From Armigeres subalbatus (taxonomy: Eukaryota; Arthropoda; Insecta; Diptera; Culicidae), in the NCBI RefSeq assembly GCF_024139115.2, contig NC_085141.1, positions 429,678,338 to 429,742,337 on the forward strand: DNA of 64,000 nt, written 5' to 3'. Shown piece by piece: positions 45,484 through 55,665 of the stretch. Both the position numbers and the translations under genes were made by a program. The notes beneath the pieces are model-generated. The model did no database searches. It was not told where the DNA came from and worked only from the letters and a program-made list of their open reading frames with translations. The first letter of the stretch is position 1, and every line of letters starts with the position of its first letter.

Positions 45484-45747
45484 TAGAAAACGCGCCGAGA
45501 AAAAGCTAGTAAATTGATATAAATGGCACGAAACTTGAAAATTAAGTGCCGATTTGAGAAGTTTGAAAAAGTTAGTTTAAAGTTTTTAAAGTTTTCCCTT
45601 TTTTCACTATTTTATCAGAAATAGCGCGCCGAGAAAAAGCTAGTAAATTAATATAAATAGCACGAAACTTAAAAATTAAGTGCCGATTTGAGAAGTTTCA
45701 AAAGTTCGATTCCGTCTGTGCCGCGTCGCGCGTTTTAGTGATCCGCG
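45484..45747 (+). promoter_or_regulatory. L1-clade 5' UTR with repeated monomer
   Basis: GCGCCGAGAAAAAGCTAGTA...GATTTGAGAAGTTT occurs twice, at about 45490-45565 and 45627-45702 (period about 137 bp), just ahead of the ORF1 ATG. Monomeric 5' UTRs act as internal promoters in some L1 families, so this may be the element's promoter. The first monomer contains the putative left target duplication (45561-45585), so it could instead be a remnant of an older copy used as target. Confidence 0.55.
45561..45585 (+). repeat. Putative target duplication of the L1-clade element (left)
   Basis: GTTTGAAAAAGTTAGTTTAA and four more bases recur with one mismatch directly after the poly(A) tail at 54384-54407. 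This gives a duplication of about 24 bp, the size expected for a LINE. Confidence 0.6.
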
Positions 45748-46815
45748 ATGAGGCGAGAAAATACTTTTCGTATTGACTACTCGAGTTTCCCGGTGAAGCC
45801 GTCATTCGAAAAGGTTCACGGCTTTTGCCGCACGGTACTCGGCCTGAAGAAAGAAGAAGTGTTGAGACTACAGTGCCACAGAGGTGAACAATGTGCGTTC
45901 GTCAAGGTTGACAACCTGGCGCTCGCACAACGAATAGTGCAAGAACATGACGAGAAGCATGAAGTGGAGCACGCGAGGAAAAAATACAAGCTTCGCATCA
46001 CCATGGAAGATGGATGTGTAGAGGTTAAGGTGCACGACCTGCCAGAAAACGTCCCCGAAGAAAAAATCGTTGAATTTCTGAATGCGTTTGGTGAAGTGTT
46101 TTCGCTGCGAGAGTTAACATGGGGAGAAGGGTTCGAGTTCGGTGGGATACCGCTCGGCATTTGGTCGGCCCGAATGCTAGTCCATCGAAACATCGATTCG
46201 TGGGTAACGATCGATGGACAGCAGGCCTACATTGTTTACAAGGGGCAGATCGTCTCTTGTAAATACTGCAAAGAGCAAGCGCATACTGGCATATCGTGTG
46301 TCCAGAACAAAAAGCTGCTAGTCCAGAAGAGCTATGCGAACGTGGCGAAGCAAACTGGGCCACGACAACCACCGAAGAAGGCGAACGGTGCAAAACCCCC
46401 GAGCGCCAAACCGGTCGGCCAGCGTTCTGTTGCTCCACCACCAGCATCGCTGGAGGCTTTCCCCGAGCTGCCACAGCCGTCGAGTCAGACCGAACCGTCT
46501 GGCTCAATAAACCCAACTGCAAGCCAGCCGACTGCGCCCATTGCACGAACGGTGTCTCCCAACCCATTGCAAACACAAATCGCGCGCAGCACATCGTCGT
46601 CGTTGCGCACACAACCACAGACCGCTGAAGTGGTCTTGGTTGACATATTCAAAAAGCCAGCAAACGCGTTGCGATCGAAAGACCGAACCGCCGGCAACGA
46701 CACGGACGATTCATCAACATCGACGAGAAGCAGCCGAAGCCGAGGACGCCCGCCCGGCAAGAAACAGCGATGCAACGACGGTGACGACGAGCAGGATGTG
46801 GACTTTCTTTCATAA
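45748..46815 (+). CDS. L1-clade retrotransposon ORF1 (nucleic-acid-binding)
   Basis: 355 codons from an ATG to a stop that abuts the ORF2 ATG (TAAATG). The product should coat element RNA and act as chaperone. Visible parts are an N-terminal region (residues 1-90) and a region with VKVHDLPENVPEEKIVEFL and FGEVFSLREL (about 91-120), which looks RRM-like. Next comes a CCHC zinc knuckle, CKYCKEQAHTGISC (about residues 172-185). The tail is Pro/Ser/Thr-rich and ends in a basic RSRGRPPGKKQR patch and an acidic end. The frame is intact with no stops, unlike its ORF2. Clade assignment rests on the downstream RT. There is no sign of host-gene function. Confidence 0.8.
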   Translation: MRRENTFRIDYSSFPVKPSFEKVHGFCRTVLGLKKEEVLRLQCHRGEQCAFVKVDNLALAQRIVQEHDEKHEVEHARKKYKLRITMEDGCVEVKVHDLPENVPEEKIVEFLNAFGEVFSLRELTWGEGFEFGGIPLGIWSARMLVHRNIDSWVTIDGQQAYIVYKGQIVSCKYCKEQAHTGISCVQNKKLLVQKSYANVAKQTGPRQPPKKANGAKPPSAKPVGQRSVAPPPASLEAFPELPQPSSQTEPSGSINPTASQPTAPIARTVSPNPLQTQIARSTSSSLRTQPQTAEVVLVDIFKKPANALRSKDRTAGNDTDDSSTSTRSSRSRGRPPGKKQRCNDGDDEQDVDFLS

Positions 46816-46917
46816 ATGGCTCTCACGTCTTACAACCTCGCATCCATCAACATCGGCACGATCACGAACCCCACAAAACTGAATGCACTCCGAACCTTCA
46901 TAAGCAGCCAAAACCTC

Positions 46918-47355
46918 TGTTTGGGAGCTGGTCCTTACCTTCCTTCCGACGTAGACTGTATTTAGGTGGGTGATTCCCGGTAGTTGAGGTGGACTTGGGA
47001 GGCCTTTTATTCCTTTGGGTGTTTCGGTGTGTTTTCTCCTGTATTCTCCTCAAGGTAACTTTAACATTCACAATTTATTTATAGTCCATTGCACATTACA
47101 TTTGCTACTCAAACTACACTTTATTGCACGACATTACATTTATTCTTATTAACTAAACATATATTTTGGGTCAAGTTTCCATAACATTTGGTTTCAGACT
47201 CCGTCTGATCCTATCGGCGACGTATCCAACTTAATACTAATATGGTTGACTTCGTGTCGTGATAGCTGCAATCGCCTTCGTCCTTCTTACATATTTGTTG
47301 CATTGCACCAACCGAGCTCATTTGCAACGAGGGGTGCATCGATGATCCATAGACA
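46918..47355 (-). repeat. BEL/Pao 3' LTR
   Basis: 438 bp with TG...CA ends on the plus strand (TGTTTGGGAG ... CCATAGACA); matches 50855-51292 almost exactly. Downstream LTR with respect to minus-strand transcription. Confidence 0.9.
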
Positions 47356-47370
47356 TTCTCGCCCGCCCTG
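47356..47370 (-). promoter_or_regulatory. Polypurine tract of the BEL/Pao element
   Basis: CAGGGCGGGCGAGAA on the minus strand immediately before the 3' LTR, where plus-strand DNA synthesis would be primed. Confidence 0.65.
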
Positions 47371-47620
47371 AAAAAGCTGGGATTTCTGAAACGAAAAAAA
47401 AGAAACTCGTGCACAGATGGACGGGTTTGGCTAGTTCCGCTATGAGCTGTTCTCGGGGTATTAGTATCAGTGGTCGCTTGGCACTATTTTCCACTGCTTG
47501 ATAGAATCCACAATTATCTGATCTGATCATTCCTTCTCTCTTGCGTTTATTAGCTTGCCATCCATGCCACCTCCGGGTAGCGTGGTTGTTTAAGAACACG
47601 GTAACGTAGCTCTGGTTTCT
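47371..47620 (-). other. BEL/Pao 3' internal remnant
   Basis: About 250 bp between the end of the gag-protease frame and the polypurine tract. Frames are short and broken; probably the last part of pol plus 3' UTR left after the internal deletion. Confidence 0.45.
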
Positions 47621-49609
47621 TCAGCAGGTTACGTTCCCGACATACATCACTGCTTCTTGCAGTGCACTCTTCCTTTGTTCCTTTGTTGGGAGACCGATGC
47701 GGTAGTTATTACGAGGCTTGTCCACACTTCCGCATACTACCCATCCGAACACAGACTCAGTTAGAATCGGGAGATCTTCACCAAGCGTTATTTCTTCCCC
47801 GGTTTTGAAGTATTCGAAAAAGTGCTTGATTCCTAACACGAGATCGACAGCCTCGGATCTAAAAAAGGTTGGGTCCGCCAACCTCACGCCGGTGGGGAAC
47901 TCCCATCCCGTCATATCCAAGTTGGCATTTGGCAGATTCGCTGTCACCTGTGGCAGCAATAGGAATTCCATTCTTCGCGAAAAGCTAGTGATCCGCGATT
48001 TGATCGTTGTTGTAACCTTTTCCTTCACCTTGAAATTGGCTTGTCCGATTCCATACACTTCGATATTTGACCGTTGACGTTGGACCTTTAACTGCTGGGA
48101 TAAACGATCAGTCATAAAATTGCATTCGGATCCGGAATCCAGAAGAGCCCTAGCTGGAATACAAACTCCATCTCCGCCTTCTACTAGAACTATGGCCGTT
48201 GCGAGAAGTACTGACGATGTACGATTCCCAGAAACATTCGATGACACCTGGTTTGTCAATCCATGGGGAGATCTTGTGCTTTCGTACTGAGAATTAGGGC
48301 CCATCGCAGAAGTTCGAGCGCTCGGAGATCCGTTTCCATATCCGTTTGAAGGTGGTTGAAAGCAAATCAATGTGTGGTGCTTGCCTTTGCAGTTCCGGCA
48401 TAAAAATCGGCATCCCATCGCTCGATGTCCACGTTTGAAGCAGTTGCGGCAAAGTGCTTGGTTTCGTAACAACCTGTCACGATCGAAAACGGACATCTCT
48501 TGGAAGGTCGGACACTGGTAAAGAAGATGGTTCTCTCGACATGCTGCGCAATCTCCACTTGACCTCTGAACGGTATTGTAGCTTGCACGAGGATTTGGCG
48601 ATCTCTTTTTAGTTTGAGCATATTCCACCTTGGAGTCGGAGAGTTTGGATGGTAGGGAAGCCAAAACTTTAACCCTTCGCTGCAGGAATTCGGTCAGGTC
48701 TTTTATAGTGTCCTGCTCCTTGGTCGATGATAATTCTTCCCAACTTCTCCGTGTCGCTGGGTCTAAACGAGCGCACAAGATTTCCAGAAGCAGAAGATCT
48801 TTATAATCAGCGGGCTGAACTAGCTGGTCCAATGTCTGCGTAGTTCGTTCGAATACCTCTAGTAGGGACTGCAAATCGGACGCTGACTCCTTAGTCAGCT
48901 TTGGGAGTTTAAAGAGTCTTTGAACCTGGTGACGCTTTAGCTGCTTACTGTCGTTGTAGCGCTTCATCAAAGTGTCCCATGCGATTTGGTAATTAGGTCT
49001 TGTTATTATCAACGGATCCACAAGGGCTTTGGCCTCGCCTGCCAAGCACCCTTTGAGGTAGTGAAACTTTTCTACCTCCGGTAGGTCCACCTTCCTATGT
49101 ATTAGTGACATATAGAGGTCACGGAAACTCAACCAATCATCAATGTTGCCATCGAAGGTCTGCAACATAATTCGTGGCAATCGCACATGCTCCCCAGTTG
49201 GTTGATGCGACGTATCCAAACCGCGGGTTGATTGGTTAAGCACTGCTGGTTCCTCGAAATCTTTGACTTTATCCAACAGCGAGGACTTCAAGTCATAATA
49301 TTTGCTGCCGAACGCCGATCGCTGCTTGAAACAGTCGTCCTCTTCTTCGTCGTAGTCATCGTGGGTCTCAATTTCCAGGATTACCTCATTTACCTTCACC
49401 CATAACTCGTCTAGTTTCTCCAGCCGAACCGTCACCTGACTAGCACTTGTCACTTCGCTTAATTTATCCACAAACCCACAAATGTCCTGGAACATGTTAA
49501 GGAGCGACCGCAAGGTTGTCTTCAGGGTCTTCATAGCTGGAGTCTTCTTGGAGGAGGATGTCGTCGGAGGCATCTTCACAGGTTGCACTTTGACAGAGGT
49601 ATCGAACAC
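47621..49609 (-). CDS. BEL/Pao gag-protease polyprotein
   Basis: 662 codons without a stop. Residues 1-140 are a coiled, acidic N-terminus. At 145-330 the capsid-like region has PRIMLQTFDGNIDDWLSFRD and FHYLKGCLAGEAKALV, typical of BEL/Pao Gag. Around 355-425 lie zinc knuckles (CAACRENHLLYQC, CRNCFKRGHRAMGC, CRNCKGKHHTLIC). Around 470-500 is the aspartic protease with active site ALLDSGSECNFM, followed by the domain up to VFGWVVCGSV. Gag builds the particle and the protease cuts the polyprotein. A normal element continues into RT; here the frame ends at YVGNVTC, so pol has been deleted. The intact frame agrees with the young LTRs. Confidence 0.85.
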   Translation of the reverse strand: MFDTSVKVQPVKMPPTTSSSKKTPAMKTLKTTLRSLLNMFQDICGFVDKLSEVTSASQVTVRLEKLDELWVKVNEVILEIETHDDYDEEEDDCFKQRSAFGSKYYDLKSSLLDKVKDFEEPAVLNQSTRGLDTSHQPTGEHVRLPRIMLQTFDGNIDDWLSFRDLYMSLIHRKVDLPEVEKFHYLKGCLAGEAKALVDPLIITRPNYQIAWDTLMKRYNDSKQLKRHQVQRLFKLPKLTKESASDLQSLLEVFERTTQTLDQLVQPADYKDLLLLEILCARLDPATRRSWEELSSTKEQDTIKDLTEFLQRRVKVLASLPSKLSDSKVEYAQTKKRSPNPRASYNTVQRSSGDCAACRENHLLYQCPTFQEMSVFDRDRLLRNQALCRNCFKRGHRAMGCRFLCRNCKGKHHTLICFQPPSNGYGNGSPSARTSAMGPNSQYESTRSPHGLTNQVSSNVSGNRTSSVLLATAIVLVEGGDGVCIPARALLDSGSECNFMTDRLSQQLKVQRQRSNIEVYGIGQANFKVKEKVTTTIKSRITSFSRRMEFLLLPQVTANLPNANLDMTGWEFPTGVRLADPTFFRSEAVDLVLGIKHFFEYFKTGEEITLGEDLPILTESVFGWVVCGSVDKPRNNYRIGLPTKEQRKSALQEAVMYVGNVTC

Positions 49610-50835
49610 AAGAATATTTTTGAGTTCTATTCTGCAGAATCCTAACCTTAGCTAGACATGCACTGTAGAGCAATTCTTATAATTACCTGAGAAAACAGGA
49701 TTTCCACCCTCTCTACAGCTACGTTTTCCACAGTTCCAAATCTGTTGGTAGTTCGTTATGCTTGTCGATAAAAGCCACAAATCGCCCACACACAGCGCAA
49801 GAAAGGGAGATAATAATGTAATTTCCGTTGTGTCCAACTCCGGCAAGGCATATACTGTTCAACTAACCTGAGCGAACAGTATCAGCGCCAAATGATCCAA
49901 AAAACAGTGTGCCGGAATATCACGGTTCACAACTGCCTATCCGCAATAGTGAAAAAACATTAATCGAAAGAATCGTATCGACGGACCCCTCGATTATGCT
50001 CCACGAAAATGAGTTGGTTTACCACATCCACGGCAGCAAGAGAAAATGATTCATGAATTAATCTGTCTATCCTTGCTTCGGCAAGACATATACGAATTGG
50101 TGTAATACTCAATAAGCACTAACCTGTGGAAACAAGCAGTTCGCCAACACCAATCGTTTCTCCCATTCGTATACGCTCTGGTAATGTTAATGCAGTGCTG
50201 TCTGTCCGTCGGTTTTATTTGCGCTCTCCACAGGTCAAACTACTTCCAGCAGAGCAGTCAGTCCAGTCCAGTCGTAGCCGTTATACCTAATCGTCCGGTT
50301 TCGTTTTCGCTACAAACAGCAGCTCATCTGTTTGTTGTTGGTGGAGTGATTGAAATATGTTTTCAATCAATCGCGATAAACGTTTCCTCTCGGTAGCTCG
50401 ATGATCAGAACTATTAGCCGCTCCCAGTGCAGTGCGACAGTTATCGGTGGAAAGTCATAGTTCAATCCAATGATTGGTAGTGAAACTACGTTCTTTGATG
50501 CAGTGTTTTGTTTTGATTCCAAATTTCCGTTGTGATCGCCGTCTCGTAGATCGGGTGTGTTTTAATTTGACGAAAGAGAAGAATTGTGTAGTGACTGTAC
50601 AAACAGGCTGTTAGCCTAGTTAAATACAATTCCTCAGGTGAAGCTATCACAACATTCAGCTGTTATTGGGAATTCCAATTGGAATCGCTTCTAGTAGTCA
50701 GCTGATGAGCAGAATGGCAATTCTTCGCAATAAACGGTGAGTGCACTTCTGGTAGTGATAATCGATGGCGAATATTGGGTAGTTGGTTTCACTTCTTCCA
50801 GGAGCTTCGCAATGGCGGTTTGGAACTATCCGTTT
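49610..50835 (-). other. BEL/Pao 5' leader
   Basis: About 1.2 kb of non-coding leader between the primer site and the gag start. Several CAG/GTTAGT-type splice-donor-like sites lie on the minus strand (near 49860, 50120 and 49690), and a CTTGCCG motif recurs after TATATG near 49850 and 50080. An unspliced leader this long is unusual, so splicing or repeated regulatory elements are possible. Confidence 0.5.
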
Positions 50836-50853
50836 ATCCGGTTCGAAGGACCA
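50836..50853 (-). promoter_or_regulatory. Primer-binding site, tRNA-Tyr type
   Basis: TGGTCCTTCGAACCGGAT on the minus strand, one base inside the 5' LTR. It is complementary to a tRNA ending ATCCGGTTCGAAGGACCA, which matches the 3' end of insect tRNA-Tyr (as I recall it) at all but one base. Confidence 0.65.
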
Positions 50854-50854
50854 A

Positions 50855-51292
50855 TGTTTGGGAGCTGGTCCTTACCTTCCTTCCGACGTAGACTGTATTT
50901 AGGTGGGTGATTCCCGGTAGTTGAGGTGGACTTGGGAGGCCTTTTTATTCCTTTGGGTGTTTCGGTGTGTTTTCTCCTGTATTCTCCTCAAGGTAACTTT
51001 AACATTCACAATTTATTTATAGTCCATTGCACATTACATTTGCTACTCAAACTACACTTTATTGCACGACATTACATTTATTCTTATTAACTAAACATAT
51101 ATTTTGGGTCAAGTTTCCATAACATTTGGTTTCAGACTCCGTCTGATCCTATCGGCGACGTATCCAACTTAATACTAATATGGTTGACTTCGTGTCGTGA
51201 TAGCTGCAATCGCCTTCGTCCTTCTTACATATTTGTTGCATTGCACCAACCGAGCTCATTTGCAACGAGGGTGCATCGATGATCCATAGACA
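50855..51292 (-). repeat. BEL/Pao 5' LTR
   Basis: 438-bp partner of 46918-47355; contains the promoter for minus-strand transcription. One indel in a T-run near 50945 and one in a G-run near 51270 distinguish the two LTRs. Confidence 0.9.
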
Positions 51293-54200
51293 ACCTCGAT
51301 ATCGTGTGTCTGCAGGAAGTCGAGAACGAACAGCTTTCCTTGCCTGGCTTTGTCGTTTTCGCGAATGTGGACCACACGAGGAGAATCACAGCTGTTGCGG
51401 TGAAGGAGCACATCCAAGAGAAGAGTCTGGACAGCCGACTAATCGCGCTGCGAGTGCACAACACAACGATCTGCAACGTCTACGCTCCCTCCGGCACTGC
51501 TCAATTGCGTGATTTCAATTGCGTGCTGCGTGCGTGCGATTCGTCCAGCCCGAACACCAGTCCGTCTCTCAAAACAGCTGTACAGCAGCTGCAGCTACAT
51601 GATGTATGGGAGAAGCTGTGTCCACGTGATGCAGGTTTTACCTATGTCTGTCGAAACGCGTGATCTCGACTCGATCGGATCTATGTCAGCCGTGGTCTTC
51701 GCGACAAACTGCAGTCGGCCTACACGCAAATCTGCTGTTTCACGGATCACAAGGCGCTAACGCTCAGACTTTGTCTTCCCCCACTGGGACACGAGCCCGG
51801 GCGCGGTTTCTGGGCCCTTCGACCGCATCTTCTTACCGAATAAAACGTTGCCGAGTTTCAGTATAAGTGGCAATATTGGACTCGTCAGCGCAGAAACTAC
51901 GCGTCGTGTATGCAATGGTGGCTGTCGTACGCTAAGCCAAAAATCAAATCTTTCTTCAAGTGGAAATCTCGTGTCGTCTACGAGGAGTTCCACGATACGC
52001 ATCAGCACCTCTATGCGCAACTACGGCTAGCGTACGACGGCTATTATCAGCAGCCACAAATGATCACCACCATCAACCGGCTGAAAGGGGAAATGTTGGC
52101 ACTGCAGCGTAATTTCTCCCACATGTTTATGCGCATCAACGAGACGCACGTGGCCGGCGAGCCAATGTCGATCTTCCAGCTGGGGGAAAGACGACGGAAG
52201 AAAACAACGATCTCGCAGCTACAGACGGGAGAAGACGAAATCATCGTCGAGCCTCAAGCGATCGAGGCAAATCTGTTTGATTTTTTCTCGAGCCTGTACT
52301 CAGAAGATACAACAGAAAACGACGGCAATGCCAACAACGGGGACGATTTTGCTTGCGAACGTGTTATCCCACCGGACGACCCACTGAACGAAGCGTGCAT
52401 GGAGGAGATACAAACAGCAGAAATTCTGGCTGCTATCAGGGCGAGCGCACCCAAACGATCCCCCGGTGCCGACGGGATCCCACGAGAATTTTATCTCCGG
52501 ATGTTCGATGTCATCCACCGTGAGTTGAACATGCTTATGAATGAAGCACTCAACGGAAATCTCCCCCATGCCTTCGTAGAGGGCGTCATCGTGTTGGTGA
52601 AGAAGAAGGGAGGCGACAACACAGCCCGAGCGTACCGGCCCATATCGCTGCTCAACAGCGATTATAAATTGCTTTCCCGCATCCTGAAAAACAGGATGGA
52701 ACGTATTATGCAGGCCCACTGCGTCCTAAGCAACGGACAGAAATGTTCAAACGCAGAGCGAAACATCTTCCAGGCCACTCTCGCTCTGAAAGATCGAATC
52801 GCCAATCTCCGTCACCACCGTCGCGCCGGTAAGCTCATCAGCTTCGATCTGGAGAACGCCTTCGATCGGGTGCAACACTCGTTCCTCTTCGAAACCATGC
52901 GGTCGCTCGGGTTCAACGGGGAACTCATCTCTCTTCTCTCGCATATAGCCAGTCGGTCCACATCCCGGCTGCTCATCAATGGGCACCTCTCTCGATCGTT
53001 CGAGATCGCACGGTCGGTGCGGCAAGGCGACCCTCTGTCCATGCACCTGTTCGTGCTTTATCTTCACCCACTTGTGTATAGGCTTGAGCAAGTATGTGGG
53101 GATGATCTGCTCGTTGCCTACGCCGACGACATCAGCGTTGTGGTGACGTCATCGTGGCAAATAGAAGCGATGAATGAAATATTTCGTCGCTTTGGGCTTG
53201 CCGCCGGCGCAAAATTGAATTTGCGAAAAACGGTTGCAGTGAATGTTGGCTTTTTCGAAGGTAACGAAATTGGTACCCAGTGGCTACAAACAGCCAACGT
53301 AGTCAAGATTCTGGGTGTTACCTTCGCCAACTCGATAAGGCTGATGACCACACTCAACTGGGATGCGCTGGCGGGCAAGTTCTCACAGCAAATGTGGCTG
53401 CAGTCCTTGCGCAGGCTGAATCTGCACCAGCGGGTGATAATGCTAAATACATTCGGTACGTCGAAGCTGTGGTACCTTTCATCTGTGCTGCCTCCGCTTG
53501 GTGTTCACACGGCGAAAATCACAGCTACGATGGGGACGTTTCTGTGGAGAGGAATGCTCGCGCGCGTTCCGATTATGCAGCTAGTTCGGAAGAAAGAAAA
53601 CGGTGGCTTAAATTTGCACGTGTTGGCGCTGAAAAGTCGCAGCCTGGCTACCAATCGACATCTGCAAGAGATCGAATCCATTCCCTACTATAAATCCCTT
53701 CTTTTCCACGCAATTCCTCGCCCCGCAATTTCAATAGACAATCCTGACCTAAAATCAATCCTATCAAACTTGTCCCAAACTCCCAACCTTATCCAACAAA
53801 ACCCCTCCGCCGATCTGATCCACCGGCACTTCGTCCAGCAAACCGAACTGCCAAAGGTGGAACGAAACAGTCCAGCGCTTGACTGGCCACGCGCGTGGCG
53901 AAATATTGGGATGAAAGAGCTTTCCTCATCGCAGCGATCCCAACTTTACCTGCTGGTGAATGGGAAAATAGAGCATCGGAAGCTTCTGCACGTGATGCAA
54001 CGGGTGGCGGACGAGAACTGTCAACACTGTGACATACAGGCAACTGAAACGCTCCAGCACAAGTTCTGTAGCTGCTCTCGTGTCGGCCCGGCCTGGACGG
54101 TCCTACAGCAGAGGCTAGCCGGCTACACAAATGGTTGGAGACGACTGTCGTTCGAGGACCTTACGAGACCTGTTTTGCCAGGAATTGGAAGAGCTGCGCG

Positions 54201-54408
54201 AGTGGAAATTCTCCGCTTGTTTGTGAAGTACATCGGCTTTGTTAACGAGTGTAACGATAGAATTGATGTAGATGCTTTAATGTTCCAATTAGATTTAAAT
54301 TGATTTGAAAACGCTGAACTACAATTGTAAAAACTGTACATATAATGACAAAATAAAACTGAATTTTAACCACAAAAAAAAAAGTTTGAAAAAGATAGTT
54401 TAAAGTTC

Positions 54409-55142
54409 ATCACCGAGGGAGGCAGGACTACATCATCATCTTTACACATCCTCCGAACTAGGTTGCCCGGGGTAGTGTTCAGACCACATGTGGCAAGCAT
54501 GTGGTTACGCATTGCGCGAAAACGTGGGCACACGAACAACACGTGTTCTGCCGTTTCGGCATTCGGCACTTCGAACCCCCCATGGGGTGCTTGCTGTTCA
54601 CAGCTTTGCTGGAACAAATCAAACAATTGGGGGGGTTCGTGCAGCATTGTGCCTTATGTCCCTCCAATCCGCAGCGTCGACAGAGATTGCTTCTGTCAGG
54701 GCCTTTGCAGTCCCATTGCTTGTGCCCCGGTTCCAGGCACTTGAAGCAAACTTCGGGTTGCTCGTATATGCCCACAGGGCACACTGACCATCCCAACTTG
54801 ACGCTCCCTAAATTGATTACCTTGGAGGCGTCCGCTGCAGATAGCCGATCCAATGCTACCTGCGTCCCTGCCGGATCTTTCCGTAGCCGAACGGCTGCGG
54901 TGGGCGTCTCCACTGGTCTTCAACCCTTAGATTCACCTCCGTCGTGAGTGCCCTCACCTTGACCGTCTCGCCTAGGACTTCCTCCGCCAACTTCTTGTTG
55001 GCCGTCCTGACCGCCCTCTCCAGCTTGGCGTCCAACATCGACTTTCGAAGTTTCAGCAAGGTCCTCTAGAGGTCCTTACTGATATAATGCTTCGATGACG
55101 CAAAGTCGATGATGGCGTCCAGCTGTTCCGTCGCCACCTCGA
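54409..55142 (-). pseudogene. R1-clade retrotransposon fragment (copy 4), ORF1 joined to ORF2 end
   Basis: On the minus strand, part of ORF1 (EVATEQLDAIIDFASSKH, LTTEVNLRVEDQ, then CFKCLEPGHKQWDC, CRRCGLEGHKAQC, CLICSS) runs to NSKHPMGGSKC. It is then fused in a new frame to the ORF2 C-terminus (ETAEHVLFVCPRFRAMRNH, LVRRMCKDDD). A second deletion removes residues between VEDQ and VETPTAAVRL. As in copy 2, endonuclease and RT are missing, but the breakpoint differs. The 3' end is cut off next to the L1-clade element, so no (CA)n is present. It shares the CTCGGTGAT deletion with copy 3. Confidence 0.75.
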
Positions 55143-55320
55143 CTTATAGTCGAGTCAAGTACGAGACACTGAAGACGGCTTTACTGTTGAGGTTGAAATA
55201 CGTATCTGTCAAGATACAATTAAGTGGTGGAATTAAATGGTATTGTACAAACTCGTCTTATGACAAGTGAAGACATTCCACTAAAAAGCTCAAAATAATT
55301 TTCTAGACAATCAATCAGTA
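55139..55320 (+). repeat. Family A copy, decayed
   Basis: GTCGAGTCAAGTACGAGACA, GAAATACGTATCTGTC, GTGGAATTAAATGG and CTCGTCTTATGACAAGTGAA match family A, with many changes. It directly abuts the truncated R1 copy. Confidence 0.7.
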
Positions 55321-55436
55321 GTTCGAATGTTATGATTTTCTAAAGAAAACAAATTTTCAAATTAAAAAAAAAACGGCTTTAATTATTTTTAGAAAGAAGC
55401 GATATTGGATTAACGATGCAATGCTGAGCAAACTAA

Positions 55437-55665
55437 TCTTCTTCTTCTATATACATGAATTTCTGTCTGTCTGAACCTTATTGGCGTGAAAATTTGTATG
55501 CATAAGTTTTTGGGGCCGGGGAATGTTATTAAGATGGTTCGAGACCCCTCCCCGCTTTGGAAAGGGGGGCTCCCATACAAATGAAACTGAAATTTCTGCA
55601 TAACTTGAAAACTAATCAGAGAATGAATCAATTTTAGGCGAAACGATGTTCGTCGGGTCTGCTAG
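55437..55665 (+). mobile_element. Small non-autonomous Helitron, 229 bp
   Basis: Starts TCTTCTTCTTCTATATACAT and ends GTCGGGTCTGCTAG, between A (55436) and T (55666), as required of Helitrons (5' TC, 3' CTAG, A/T insertion). A small stem (CGAAA..TTCG) precedes the 3' end. The interior has GGGGCCGGGGAA and GTTCGAGACCCCTCCCCGC. No Rep/helicase. A related piece is at 45362-45483. Confidence 0.8.

Larger units (their letters stand above)
46918..51292 (-). mobile_element. BEL/Pao LTR retrotransposon, pol deleted
   Basis: Bounded by two 438-bp LTRs (46918-47355 and 50855-51292), which I see to differ only by two single-base indels. ACCTC occurs on both outer sides (46913-46917 and 51293-51297), a 5-bp duplication typical of BEL/Pao. 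It is transcribed on the minus strand: primer site, long leader, gag-protease, then a jump to the polypurine tract. RT, RNase H and integrase (about 1000 residues) are missing, so it is non-autonomous. Near-identical LTRs mean insertion was recent compared with most elements here. Confidence 0.9.
46816..54303 (+). pseudogene. L1-clade retrotransposon ORF2 (endonuclease-RT), split by a BEL/Pao element
   Basis: The coding text runs 46816-46917, is interrupted by the LTR element, and resumes in the same frame at 51298. The junction reads FISSQNL then DIVCLQEVENEQ, giving the endonuclease LQE motif. The endonuclease has lost about 25 residues before DFNCVLRACDSS and has two in-frame stops (near 51661 and 51841). 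The reverse transcriptase is complete (51910-54303): RPISLLNSDYKLLSRILKN, FDLENAFDRVQ, RQGDPLSMHLFVLYL, and the catalytic YADD near 53118-53130. The C-terminal zinc knuckle is CQHCDIQATETLQHKFC. RPISLLN..YK is an L1-clade hallmark. The poly(A) signal AATAAA (54353) and A-tail follow. Dead, because of the stops and insertion. Confidence 0.85.
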
